Assembly: GCA_024803745.1 (NCBI GenBank)
Contig: JANJXV010000020.1
Coordinates: forward strand, 17,648,777-17,712,776
Source: Megascapheus bottae
Taxonomy: Eukaryota; Chordata; Mammalia; Rodentia; Geomyidae
Direction: 5' to 3'
DNA length: 64,000 nucleotides
Made by a program: the position numbers and the translations under genes. The notes beneath the pieces were generated by a model. It ran no database searches. It saw only the letters and a program-made list of their open reading frames with translations, and was not told the DNA's origin. Position 1 is the first letter of the stretch. The number at the start of each line of letters is the position of its first letter. Below, piece after piece: positions 13,048 to 28,000 of the stretch.

Positions 13048-16000
13048 ACATTTAATAGTCACAGCCTTGTGGATCCTTTGTCACATTTCACAAATGAAGG
13101 AACTAAGACTCTCAGAGACTTAAGACTCTCATCCAAAGAAATCTAGATAGGAAGATGTGAAACTCAATCTTCGATCCAAGTGTTCAGACTCCATTTCATA
13201 TTTTCACACTATACCAAGTTGTTTCTTCAAACTTTCCACATAATATATAACATATGTTAACCTGACCTTGGCGCATTATTATGCCAAAGATATCCCTTCC
13301 TGTCAGCAGAGAGGATGAAAGGAGCAGAGAATAAATGTAACACAAAGCCCCATCCTGCCACAGTAGACAGTTTACGGAGTTTTACTCTCAACATTATTTA
13401 CTCAATCAATGCTTTCTCTTTCTTCTACCACCAAATGTCAGATCATTTGAAAATGTAGTGCAGTGTGTATTCAAGTTATGAAAAAATCAGTGAATTGTAC
13501 TTAGAACTCTACCCCTGAACTTAATATGAAATATTTCGATTCTGCACATCTGTAAATGTGAGGATATATACACTTATCACACAAATACATATCCTTCACT
13601 TCCAGTATCATTTTCATTTGCAGACGGTGCTCAGATAAAAATGTCCTGGAAAGATGGAACACCAGTGGAGAACCTATCAATAATTTTGGTGTGTGCTCCT
13701 GCTCAGAAAATGTCCAGGTAAAATAGAATTCAGTGGCAATGAAGTAGGAAAAAGAAGAGGATAAGTATCAAAATGTGAAAGATCTATACAGGTTACCAAA
13801 GACTCAGTATAATTTCTATATTTGGAAGCTAATAGCTCAGAGATATGGACTCTGGCAACTCAAAAATATTGACTTTGAACTTCAGGTCAGTTTTTTAAAT
13901 CCAACTCAGGACAAATCGCCAAGGGTGGGTAATCCTATGATGGTCTTTGTGCAGACCAATGGAAAATGAATTTTTGGACTCTGTTCAGTTCTAACTAGAA
14001 ATCTCTGTTTCAAGAACAAAATGTGACCATAACTGTCATACTGGAAAAAACATGCCATGTTAGTGGTCAAATAACTGGGCACTCAGTCATGTCTGAGTCG
14101 AGAATAGAATTCCATATATTCCTAAGCTGTACCTCCAGGCTGCATGAAAAATAATTTCCTGAAAAAAATAGAAAAAATGTCCCACAATCTCTTTCTCTAT
14201 ATTTTATAGATACAGATATTAGCTTTCTAAGCTTTTCAATCCACCAAACTTTTAGGAGAACAAAAATCACTAAGCCACTTCAGAAGTCCTAATTGGATCA
14301 CTATGTGAATACCACATGCATACATTTATACTCCTTATTTCAAACACTATACACCATAAGTTTTACAATTATTATGGTCAAAATTACAAAATTGAAAAAT
14401 AAGGTTATAGAAAAAATAAGTCACTAATAGTTTATATTGTCAGCTAAGCTTAGGGAACTATCCAGCATTATTTCCTTGAAACATGATACATGATTGTATC
14501 CTTCACTATTCTATTACAATATCATAGAATCAAAATAGTTTCAGTACATGCAATACATTTGGAGATTTTTGGCAAGATAATTAATAGGAGCTAGGACCCA
14601 GCAAGGATGCTTTGGATTTTTGAATATTTAAAAGTTAGTCTTACCTTATATTCAGAATTTTTTAATCTATCATATAATTAAAGAATTTCTGAGATTATTC
14701 ATATTTTTCCTTAGTTCACAAAGTCAACTGAGTTAATATTTTAAAAACAGATGCCGAAAATTTTTATTAAGCAGAAAACAATCTGCTTGATCTTGTTTTT
14801 TTTTTCTCAGCTTATTGTGTCAATTTATCTCTCTATGTTTAATAATAAGTCACTTAGTAGAACCAAGGCTGTTGACAGTGACTAAATATTATAGTTAAAG
14901 CAAATTCCTAAGACTTTTTGTTTTTTATTGGTCATAGGGCTTGGACTCTGGGTCTGGGTGCTGTCCCTGAGCTCTTTAGCTTAAGGTTACCGCCCTACCC
15001 CTTTGAGCCGCAGTACTACTTCTGGTTTTAACTTCTGGTTTTATAGTGATTAATTGGAGATAAGAGTCTCACGGACTTTAGTGCCCTGGTTGGCTTTGAA
15101 CTGTGATCCTCAGATCTCAGCCTCCTGAGTAGCTGGGATCACTGGTGTGTGAGCTACCGTGCCCGGCAAATTCCTAAGATTTTTGAGAGGAAAATTTTAC
15201 ACTGTGTGTATATCAAGAGACCAAGAAAATCCACAAGATGGAAGATGATATTCATATAACATAATCAAGGATTATATGTAGGATACATACATACCCTCTT
15301 ATTCTTATTTTGAGATATATACACATATACATACATGTATAGATATGTAAAACTACGTGCATATACATGTATGTATGTCACTCCTGCAAATCAGCACCAA
15401 AAAACATAGATGATGTTTATAGAAAAATTGGCAAACTACATGAAGAGATACAAATGGTATAACCAAATAGTCAATAATGTATGGAAATATCATCAGAGAA
15501 CTAACAAATAGAATCATGAAGTAATTCCTACCTCACTAAAACAGCTAATATGAAGGAAGAAAACTCCAAGTGTGGGCATAGTTCAAACTATGTGCAGCAG
15601 CTCAAACTCTAAGATTCTGCTGATGGGGATTTAATGTAGTACATCAAATTTTTAAAACTATTTGGCAATATATACTAGGGCTGAAAATTTACATATCCCA
15701 TGGGACCTTGAAGGCCATTCCTATTACATACAATTTTTATCAAAAGACCCATATTAAAATATCCACAGCAGCCAAGTAATAGTCACTGAAGACCCACTAG
15801 CAGTAGACTAGGCAAGCCTAGTCTTTCTACAATGGAATGTGACAAAATGAAAATGATAAGGAGTCTTCCCAGGAGTTGGCATTATTCTATCTTCTCACCT
15901 GCTTGTTGGTACAGAACATTCTGATTGTCAAAATTCATCAAGCGTTCTTGTTATAATGCATGTGCTTCTCACTGTTTACAATTCAGTTAAAAGATCATGT

Positions 16001-19000
16001 TAAAAACTGTACTGAGTATAATTGAGAATGCAGTATCTTTCTGGAAGTGATGTTCAGGTTGATACAATACAATATGAATTCCAGCACTGATCTTTTTTGG
16101 GTGGCCTGTAACTTTATATTTTAGGAACACACACGTGGTGTTATCCCCTAGTTCTTGACCATAGTGTGAAATCATAAAAGATAAAACTGGAAAATGCTAT
16201 ACTTTCTTGAAACTAAATAAGCATGACAGTGAAGCTGGACAAGCAACAATAAGGAATATTATCTTGAAGCACAGAAAGATAGGAGTATAAAAATATGTTT
16301 TAAAATAAGCTCCAAACAAAGGTAATGTAAAATGTTCACAGTGGAGGAAAGTAGCCTGAAAGTACACAGAAGCTCTGTACTACCTTTTGGGCTTTTCTAT
16401 AAATCTAAAGTAATTAAAGCATTTGTATATATATATGTATATATATAGTTTGTATATAGACATAGTTATCTACAACTAACATGAAAAACGTGTGTTAACT
16501 AATATAGTTAAGTCTTCTAGGTTAAGTACTTAAAACTGATATTTCATGAATATAGTTTTCAATTTTCTACTGTCAATCTCTAGGAAGTTATATCTGATCA
16601 TGATATCTTTTCAATTTGGAGCAACCTTTATTTCTCTTCCCTGAGAGTTATTGAAGTTTTGAATCATCTAAATGTTGGGTGTTATTCTCCAAAGATATTT
16701 CCAGGTGAACACAATGAACAATACAATGGCGTATTTGTTGATGTGTATTTTTTTTGACTTTCAGTGAGTCCTAAGCATCAGGCATACGTTCTGCATGAGT
16801 ATTAAGTACTTATTCTAATTTTTTGGAAGTAGGCAAGATGACTAGTTTTCCAGAGTTCTTTAGATTCAGTCTCAAAGTTCTTCAGGTTCTAGATTTTTTA
16901 AATTCACACACCAGTAATTGACATAATAAATCATGTCATTAATGCTCCCTGACATTGTCTATTGGATTTGCATAAAACCAACTAGTCAAAACTTAATTTT
17001 TCATCTTCTTTCCAAGGAGTGTCCTAAATTTAGCTATTCTCCACCTCATAGAAGAATTTATTCATCCCAAGTAATTTATAACCTGACTGGGCACCACCTG
17101 GAAAACTACCTTATATCAACTGCAAATGATTTTGTCCAAAAAAGGTAAAAAATACTCTGTTTATAACATATAATTGCTTTCTATTTTTCATGGTAACTGA
17201 ATATTAAACTTAAGAGAAGTGTTATAAATCTCTAATCATTATTTGTATGGTTAAATTCTTAATTTTATTTAAACAGTCTTATGTATTGAAATTTGAGTAT
17301 GGACTCTAAATGAATATTCATTGGAACAATGTAAAAGGCATTGGATGTTTTTAAGCCTTCCCAAATGTATTGTTAAATATGTTCATTTTCTTTACTTTCT
17401 TGAAACAAGAGAGGAGCAATTGACTGAATCAGACTTATTTGGAGAATTATGTGAGGGTTGATGATAATTGGCCTTAGTTCCAATAATAATAGCTTAAAAT
17501 TTAGAGTACATCATGAGTGGAAAGTACTCAGGGCCAAGTACCAAAACCGCTTGAACATTTACTGTGCATGGGAAGTTCCTGAGCCTCTCTTTTCTCTGTT
17601 TCTCTGTGTTTTCTTTCCTACTATCTTTCCTGTCTTTTTTTCTCCATTCCTCCATGTTCTCTTTCCTACCACTTTCATCAGATATAAATCGTCAACAATC
17701 ACTGTGAAATGATTTTAAACTACAGATAAACAAAAAGAAGGAAAGAAATAATTCCAGCCAGGTGCTGCTGCCTCACATCTATAATCCTAGCTACTCAGGA
17801 GACGGAGATCTGAGGATCATGGTTCAAAGCCATGACCTGTAAGACTCTTATCTCCAATTATCCACCAGAAAACCAGAAGTGGCACTGTTGCTTAAGTGGT
17901 AGAGTGATAGTCTTGAGCTGAAGAGCTCAGGGACAGAGCCCAGGCCCAGAGCTCAAGTCCCCACAACAGACCAAAAAAATAAACAAAAATTTCTATAAGG
18001 ATAGAAACACTATTAATACATTCCCCCAAATTTTCTAGTAACATGCTGATATCTAATATTTTCTATGAATACTAGTTTTGTGATAAAAAATAAATTCATA
18101 TACCTGAATATTTTATATTATTTACTGTAATAAAATGGGTATACTATAAGTTAAAGGTTCTAAAAATCTGCCTTTTCTTTTTTTCACTTAATATTCTTTT
18201 TTATTGTAATTAATAGAAGGGTTATGTTATATTCGCCAGATAGAAGGTGCATTACTTCACAAACATTGATACCCCTTCTTAAGTTTTTGTCCCCATTTCC
18301 CTCCCCACATCCCCTCCCCTCATCTTGTTTCTCTCCCTTCCCTATCCTATTTCAAATAAACAAATAAACATATATACAATATATCAGTTAATAAGATAAG
18401 TTACTGGAACAATATGAGACTAACCAAGGGATAACAAAAGAGATGAGAAATAACATAGTACATTAAGAACAAAAAATCACACATTATATGGCTCTTGTTT
18501 CCATATCCTGGAGGTCCTTTCATTTAGCCTCATCCTATATGGCCTTATGTATCTAGGTTTTGCCCTATTGTAAACCTCTGCTAGGAGAGTCCAAGGTCTA
18601 TACTAATTATGATAAATGAGGGAAACCATTGAGCTTATGTTCCTATGAGTCTGGCTTACTTCATTTAATATGATTTTTTCCAAGTCTTTCCATTTCCTTA
18701 CAAATGGGGTGATATGTCGTTCTTTCTGATGGCAGCATAGAATTCCATTGTGTATAAATAAAATCTGCCTTTTAATAGCAGTGAACAATTTACTATGTCA
18801 TTTAAATGTGAAAAGCTATAGCTCTACTGCATTCTTACACACAGGTGGACAGTTACAAGGTAATTCTAGTGTAAATCACACTGCACCATTGTTTATTTAA
18901 ATGGACTATATTTTTTAGTGATCTAAACATTTTCTTAAAAAAATAATACTCTGATTTTAACAATAATATTTTAAGAATCTGTGAACTGATTGACAGTATT

Positions 19001-19034
19001 TACATAAATTTTACTCACCTTCAAAAATCCAAGA

Positions 19035-19082
<48 letters not shown>

Positions 19083-22000
19083 CCGGGTGTTAAGGGGAGT
19101 CTGCAGTAGAGAGAAAATTAAGCCATTTATGGAAAGGTAAGATCTGATGTTATATCATTCCAATAGTAATTATCCAGAAAAAAATTTAAGCAATAAAATA
19201 CTGAGATTATTGTTATGGCTCAGTTAAGATGGAAGAATGGACCTAATTATATGATACTCATGTGCAACATATCCGTTGTTTAGAGGGGCTTTTTCTTTTG
19301 CATATGATGTATATTTGAGACTAAAATATGATGAAAGGTATCAATGTTTGACAGGTTGTATTCATTTTATATAGTAAATATGTTCCTATTGGAAAGAAAA
19401 AATTAAGCTCCTACCAAAGTATTTTAGATAAACTTATGAAAATTTTTATATAGAAAACAAATATAAATCTTATTTGTCTGTAGATATGGAGGTTGGAGTT
19501 TTGGGATGCAATTGACAAATGATCTTCGTTTTGATATAACATCAGTTCCTACCAATCGAACACTTGCCAAGGTAAATTGTAGTCTTTTTCTGGGAGGCCA
19601 TATGAATAAGAATGTGAAATAGATACACATGAATCTTATTATGAGGTTATAAACAAAAGATGTGTGCAACAATTTGATGTTATGCATACTCCATATTGCA
19701 ATAGATAAGATTCTATATGTTTGCAGCTCAGGAAACTATGGCACACTAAAGTGCCAGGAGACCTGTCAAAGTCAGATCATGTGGAAATGGGAATAATTTG
19801 ACTTCTTCCTTCTCTTTTTAGAACCATTTTATTGCTTTCTCCTTATTACTGTGACTAGAAGTTTCAGTACTATATTGAACACAATAAGAAGTATGGATAC
19901 TCTTGCCTCATTCTTGGCTTTAACAGAAATTATTTCGATTTTTTCCCCATTTAATATAAAATTGGCTGTGGGTTTATTATATATTGCCTTTATTATGTTG
20001 AAATATATTCCCTATATTCCTCGCTTCTTCAGGGATTTTATCATAAAAGCTATGCACTGCATTATGTTTATCGATTTATATAATGTTGAACCATCCTTGC
20101 ATTACTGGACGTTGATGGTTTAAATGTGTTGTATTCTGTCTTAATGTACTTTATTTAAAACTTTTGCATCTACATTCATTAAAGGGATTTGTCTATAATT
20201 CAAAAATGTAATGTTTCACAAATTTGCATGTCATCCCTGTTCAGGAGCCATGCTACTCTTTGTATTGTTCATATAGGTACACACATATGATATATATGTG
20301 TGTATATATATATATGATAGGTACACACACATGATATATGCTATCAAAGTGAGAATAATCTGATTTTGATGTAGAGATAAAGTAATTCCCATCTTGTGGG
20401 TTTAATGAGGTATAGAAAGTGGGGGTGGTAATCAGTCTGGTTGCTAAGGATATAATGCTTACATGTGTACTTATTTCTTTTCCTACACTTATCTACATGC
20501 CATTTGTTTGTTTGTTTTTTTAAATTTTTTTTTGCCAGTCATGGGGCTTGAACTCAGGGCCTGAGCACTGTCCTTGGGCTTTCTCAAGGCTAGAACTTTA
20601 TAACTTGATCCACAGTGCCACTTCCAGATTTTTTTCCTATGCATGTGGTACTAAAAAATCGAACCCGTGGCTTTGTGCATGCTAGGCAAACACTCTACCA
20701 CTAGGCCAAACTCCTGGCCCTATTTGTTTTTTTTTGTCAATTATTATTGAGGGTCAGAATACTTTAATCTCAGAATGATTGTGTTCTATACAGAGATGAA
20801 GATAATGATTTTTACAATAAAATACTTCATATATAAAAAATATCTAGAATGAATTACTTTCATCACTTAGAAAAAAATTCGTATGCCATGTTTAAGTTAG
20901 GAAAATATTTGTCTGTGATCAGCACTTTGGAGGATACTTCATGATGTTGTGAAAGGAAATAAGTTATCAGGAAGTTGTTATTGTTGATTTCAATATAAAT
21001 AAAAGTGGCCTATCAGATGTTCCAGCCTTAGTTGAGTTGAATTCAATCTTGGTCTTGTCTTCTTTTAATAGGTATGGTATGATCCAGAGGGCTATCACTC
21101 CCTTCCGGCTTACCTCAACAGCTTGAACAATTTCCTGTTACGAGTTAACATGTCCAAACAGGATGCTGCCCAACACGGTAAATTCATATACACAGAGGCT
21201 TCTTTTACTGCTGCTACTCTCGCTACAAACATGCCATTGGTGGGTAGCTTATGACATCTAAATCACAGGTTTTTAAGCAGTGTTTAGAAGTAGTCACTCC
21301 ACTCCAATGGAACATTGTGGGTAATCTCCCTAACTTCAGGCTAATGTAGTTTCTATATTTATCAAGTCAGGATATCATGCCGACTCCATACTCTTCATTT
21401 TCCTTTTTTTTAAATGTAAGTTTATTGTCAGAGTATGTACAGAAGCGTACAGTTACATACTTCACTCACAACTACTGGTTATGTCTCATAGAAAAGTAAC
21501 TACAAGCTGGATACCAGTGGCCCACCCCAATAAATCCTAGCTACTTAGGAGGCTGAGATCTGAGGACTAAGGTGCAAAGGCAGATTGGGCAGAAAAGTCC
21601 ATGAGACACTTATCTCCAACAAACTACTCAGAAAAATCCAGAAGTGGCACTGTAGCTCAAGTAGTAATGTGAGCCTTGAGCACAAAGAGGCTTAAGGACA
21701 GTGCCAAGACCCTGAATTTAAGCTTCAAGACTGGCAAAGAAAAAAAGAAAGAAAGAAGGATGGAAGGAAGGAAGGAAGGAAGGAAGGAAGGAAGGAAGGA
21801 AGGAAGGAGGGAGGGAGGGAAGGAAGGAAGAAAGGAAGGAAGGAAGGAAGGAAACAAGGAAGAAAAATAAATAGTAACTAGCCAGTAACAAAACTATTTT
21901 GTTTATAGCAACATTTTTATTTTTGCCAGTCCTGGGTCATGGACTCAGGGCCTGAGCACTGTCTTTGAGCATTCCTCAAGGCTAGTAGAGCTCTACCACT

Positions 22001-25000
22001 TGAGCCACAGCACTACTTCTGGCTTTTTCAGTGTATGTAGTACCGAGGAATCGAACCTGGGTCTTTGTGCATGCTAGGCAAGCACTCTACCACTAGGCCT
22101 CGCTCCCAGCCTATGGCAACGTTTTTAAAGGTGATAATATACACTCACAAAACTAAACAGGACAACAAAACTTTCAAACAAAAAACTTCTACACCTGAAA
22201 GAAAATGCTACCACTTATTGACCGCTCATTATATAAGCTTTATGTACAGCATGGCTGTTTCCCTACAGCAGCTTTCAGAGTGATTGTTGCTACTCTTTAC
22301 TCTTTTCTGAGGTACAGAAGGTGAGTTGAACTCAAGGCCATCTGTCTTCTGCCTGTTCATTTTTCTAATGTTCCAACCTATTTCTTTCCACTCATCCAGG
22401 TCAACCTAAGCTGGGTTTCTCAGGAGACTTTCACAGTTTGGAAAATGGCATTGGAATTTAAAAGAAATGGATTTATTTATTTTTTCTAATTCAATTACTG
22501 TGCATCAGACCATTTCATCTTCTTGAGCCTTGCTCAAATCATTTTTCCATACCAATTCTAAAAACCAATAACAATAAAGATGGAGAAAACTTAGTAACAT
22601 ATTTTCTTACCAGATCTGAGCCCAATAAGTAGAATAAAAGACACAATCTTTTATAAATTCAGATGTTTCTTTTTCTTATCTTTCTCCTGTTGGCCATAAT
22701 AGTTCCTAGTCAGTATCTTGGTGATTGTAGAATGAACTAAAACATCAAATATACACCTCAGCAACAGAATCTTTAAGATGCTGCACTTCAAATAAAACAA
22801 TATTTTTCCCCAACTACCTTAGTATTTTTCATAGCAGGAAGAACTATAAAGAATATTAAAAGATTGATAGTCTTTAGATTTAAAGCATCAATAAAAGTGC
22901 TAAATTAAATGAAATGGGTCTGGTGAGTCTGGTGTAACCTGATTTAAAATACTTTTGAAAACATTGAGTAGAATGTTTCATTCAGTGCAAAAGATACAGA
23001 TTGCTGATACATATAATGAAATGTTAACAACTATAGAAATGACTATAGAAAAATGTATCAAAGATACAAAGAAAAGGAGCACAACACCAGAACTTCCACC
23101 ATTGTATTTTCAGTTATAGACTATAAAGAAGTAAGAATTATAGAAGATAAACTTTATTTTGACCCTATGCTGAATTTTTTTAACTTAAAAGATAAGCTCA
23201 TTACATAAACACTCGTAGTAGTGGCTTCTATCCCTTATTATTTTTTTCTTACTCAGTCTTACATAATTATAATACCTTTCCATCCTTTCTGGAAGCACTT
23301 GATTTTTTTCAAAGGAGAAATCTACATCCCTAAAACACATCATTGTTCCATCATGCATGGATAGCATCACCTGCGGTATTATTACTTTGTCTTTGAAGAT
23401 CAATCCAGTTATTTTCCTATCCCCTTCCCTCTCCCACCATTTGTTGGAAGTATCTTTGTTTGATTCTATATGAACTGAGATTTTATTTTAGCTGTAAATT
23501 TTTCTTTGCATTCTAATGTTCTCATAAAAAATCTTTTATTTAGCTTTCCTTTGCACTATCTAATGCAAAGAAAAAATATCTTTGTCAATATCTCTTATAT
23601 TCATGGGGTATCCCTAGCAGTGTGGTTCACATGAAAATATGAATCTTCTGAAGAATACTAATTTGCTTCTTTCCCCTAAAACAATCAGCATACAAGTAAC
23701 CTCTCTACAAAAACACTAATACTTGAGTCTTTTCACTGCAACATTCAATCTTGTTGTTATACAAAAGCATGGACATTGGGAAGCACATTATTTCAGCTTT
23801 ACATCTGTAGAGACAATAGAAAAAAATATGTATACGCACATACACAGACACAGAATATACACACAATACAGACTATGTATATTAAATTAGGATCTAAATA
23901 GATATATATGTATACTTTTTATGTATTTGTATACAATATACTGTGTGTATATTACATATATATATTGTGTGTATGTAGGAAATAGTGATAAACTCTTGAT
24001 TTAACATAATGGATACCCATTGACCAATCACTATATGTAAGGCATTTTACTGGATGCAGTAGAATCTCCTGATATTTGGCCTGATCTTTTATCTAAAGGT
24101 ATGTATGAAAACAGCTCATCCCACTGGATTTTTGCTCACTGTGATAAAAACATGTTTGTAAAAGTTGCTCCAGTGAAGTGGCACATTTTCTCTGTTGGAA
24201 ATACAAAGCAGAAATAAAAGTCAAGATTTCCCTTGCCTATATTATAATTGAGCAGGGTTTAAGTAGAGCCCCTGGAAACTCATTTTAAAAGGGCCCATTC
24301 ATTTGCACACAAAATAGTACATTCCCAAATGATGCAGTTTAAGTTTGCTTTTACTTATCAACTTTTCCTTGGCATACAGCTTTTATAGAACTAATTGTCA
24401 AAATATGTCACATCCTTCTTAAAAAAATGCTCAGGTGCTATGTCTAGATATCATAATGCTATGAATATATACTATAGGCAGTGATACTATCCTTTATGAC
24501 TCATTAACAAGTATTTACTGGCTTTCTCTAATCCCAAATCCTACCATTCTTTTCCACACCTCCTCAGACAGTAAAGACTACTATCAATGCATTTTTAACT
24601 CCAGTTAACCAAGATTTCTAACAAAAGGGAAAACAGGGCTTGTCTTCCAACTCAAGCAGTATAAGCAACCCTAGGAGATCCCAAACCTTTAGGGCTGTAT
24701 TAGAATTCCGTGACTGTTTTTCTGGTCTTGTGTCTTTGACTCCTTCCTGACCTTTCATGTTTCCATAGACATGTGTGGATGAAGTTCCCTGACCATCTCA
24801 TGGTAAAGCCATAAAGCAAAACCCATCCTATTAAGTACTATAGGAGGAGACTGGATCCTGTTAGTGATGAAGTTTCCACTTCAGTCTTGGCACAGTCAGG
24901 AAGGGACCCATTCAAGCTGCCCATGGCAATATATTACATTTCTTTAAAGTGCTTTTGAATTGCTAGCACACATATAACTGGATAGATAAAATGTGAGAAA

Positions 25001-28000
25001 CGTTTAGTTGTATCATAGGAACACATGCATGTTTTAAAATGCAGATTCATGCTTCCAACTAAAATGTTCCATGAGAGTGCCACCATTATATGGAATTAAG
25101 AAAACAGCTAATTTCCCTTTAAAATATACCCCCTAATAAAATTCCTTAGGCTATCTCATTATAAAGCGCCCACGTTGTTCATCACACACTTGGTATTTTT
25201 GATGAACTGAACTTCTACTAACAGAATCATTATCTCTGTCTCTAGGTATCATCATGTATAGCCACCCATATCCAGGTGTGCAGGACCAAGAACAAGCCAC
25301 GTAAGCAGATCTCTCTGGCATGACAACTTTCTTCTTGGCAAAGCTAAACCTTTGTGTAAAGCTTTAATGGGAGATCACAGGTGTATCTGAATGACTGTCA
25401 ATGTAGAAGGGTTGGTAATAGAAGTCACTGACTGGGATAAAAGCAAGTTTCTGAAAGAGTGTAGAGGGAAGCTGCTGAGGAGAGTCCATTGACTGCAGAT
25501 TCACAGAGTCTGCTGCTTTTATGAGTCAAAAGACTAAGTGCTTTCATCGTTTCAACTTTCCTGCAGCATTTAAGTATTATTTCTTTGCTTGAGATCTATC
25601 TATTCCTTGGATATATTCTGCAACCAGGGGAGACCGAGGGTTTCTTTCTATCAAATATCCCTAGTCAATTAGATGCACTAGAGGTACATTTATTCCACAG
25701 TCACTGCAGAGTCAGGTCAAGGATATTACCTGTCTGCCTCACAGGAAAGCTTATTTGTGACATAGCCAACACATACACTGCTTTGTTGATGGTTTAATCA
25801 TGAGTCATCCTGAAACTTATGTCTGCTGTCCCCTCTCTATGTCTCATCATAGAATCAGCAGTTTGATTGATGTTTTAGTGGCACTGTCCATCTTGATGGG
25901 CTACTCTGTCACTACGGCCAGCTTTGTCACCTACGTTGTAAGAGAACATCAGACCAAAGCCAAGCAGCTGCAGCATATTTCAGGCATTGGTGTGACATGC
26001 TATTGGGTGACTAACTTCATTTATGACATGGTAAGTAACACCTCATGGCAGGAAAAACAATATTATTTTTACATAGAAAAACGTCAGTGTTACATGCAAA
26101 CATTCTCTAGTTGTTCAAATTACTCTCACAGGGACAACCAAGCAGGGAAAACAATTTGAGTCAGGCGTATAGTCCTCTGATGGTTGGAAGAAAGAAAATA
26201 TGCCTGCCCTTCTCTCTGAGTTGTATCCAATTCCCAGGATACTTGTTCATATGCGAGTTGCTGGGCCCCACTCCAGATCTATTAAGTCCATATCTTGGGA
26301 GGGGAATATAGAGAGGATGCATCTGAAAGATTCCCTAGGTAATGTATAGCACACTGAAGTCTGAGAACAACTGTCCTGGAGAAATAGAAGCTTAGCAACA
26401 CTACCCAATTGTGCCAAGTCATCAAGCTTATAAAAATTTAATCAACCAATAGTGAAAAATTCAAAGTAGCAGCTCTAGCTGAATGACACATTAGAGAAGA
26501 TTACAAGGGTAAAGAAGAAATTTATTTCATTGATAGCTCTCCATTTGCATAAAATGTTCCCAAAGTTCAGATAGTTGTTCTTGACTCCAAATGTGCCAAT
26601 GTTGGCCACAGGCCCAGGATATGTATGCATTTGCCTGTGATAGTGGTAAAATTGTTTAAGTTGTCGTCAAGATCATTGGCTTGAAGAGATGGAGAGTAAT
26701 TAACAGCATATCCATTTTGTTAATGTATCCAGGGAGGTCGGAAATGTGTTTGTTGTGGAAGCCAAATCTAAAAGAATGGTAATCACTGCTTTGGACTTAG
26801 TAGGAGTTTTAACATTAAGGAAGCTTCAAGTACTTACTGCTAAGAAAGTCTATTTATGACTGAGATTCTGCTGACATATATTAGATGTTCATTTTAATTT
26901 AGGAAATTACTGTCCTTCTTAGCTCCCAGCAAAAAAATCAAATTACCACTCCCTACATTGTGTGCATCCTGATACATACTCTTCAGCATTTAATACTTCC
27001 AAATGCCAGAAGAACACTGGGAATTTTGTTTCTATGTTGCAAGAGTATGTCATAAAGGCTGCCCTGCTGTTTTGCACAAGTAGCTCACATTGATAACCAA
27101 GCATAGGAAATCAACCATCTGAGAGACATATGCATTCAAAATGAAATCAATGCTGTCAAGACTAATGCCCAGATCTCTGGTTGTCACATCCCTTTCTGAG
27201 CTTCTGTCCCTGAATGACCCCATTCTTTAAACCTAGAGGCATGAACTTCAGGACGTCTTGTGTATCAATACACAACTGGCTTGATATATTAGAGGAGACA
27301 AATCCAAACAAGCTGAAAGTTACAAGCAATGGGAACATAAATAAAAATATTCCTTCCAAGTTTTCCTAGGCTAAATTATTGAAGGTTCTAATATTAGATG
27401 GGTTATTGATTAGAAAGCACTTACCATGCATTAAGTATTCTTTTGCATATTCTCACAGGTCTTCTACTTGGTTCCAGTAGCATTTTCCATTGGTGTCATT
27501 GCAATTTTCAAGCTACCTGCCTTCTACAACGAAAGCAACTTAGGCGCAGTATCTCTCCTCCTTCTCCTGTTTGGGTAAGCTGCCAAATAGACAAGGAAAG
27601 AAGAATGTGCAAAATTAACTGCTTCTAGACACAAATAAGGCCTAAATCTCATTACTTAATTTTTTGTTGCCTAGGGGGTTGTCTCATTTGACATGAGTGA
27701 TGCCTAATAACATATTATGCTTGCAAGTCCACAGTCTGTTAATGTATATCTCTGAAAATCAATGTTGCTATCTTTATGGGAAATTTACTGAGTGCCAAGA
27801 GTCATGTTCAGAAATTTACATATATAATCTAACTTACATAAAAATGGAAGACTTAAAATGATGGAGGAAATTTATATGTATAAATATGAATTGATAAGCT
27901 ACATGACTATATATAACTTTTAAGGTATATGTAAGTTTAGTTGGATAAGGACACACATGCATTTCTATTGCTTCTGTGTTAAGCTAGACAATACAGTAGT

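Noticed and set aside
12908..13123. Open frame of alternating Arg-Glu residues
   Set aside because: Pure (GA)n microsatellite translation; no start context or homology.
19851..20123. 90-codon plus-strand open frame
   Set aside because: It is the antisense of L1 reverse-transcriptase sequence, a common artefact.
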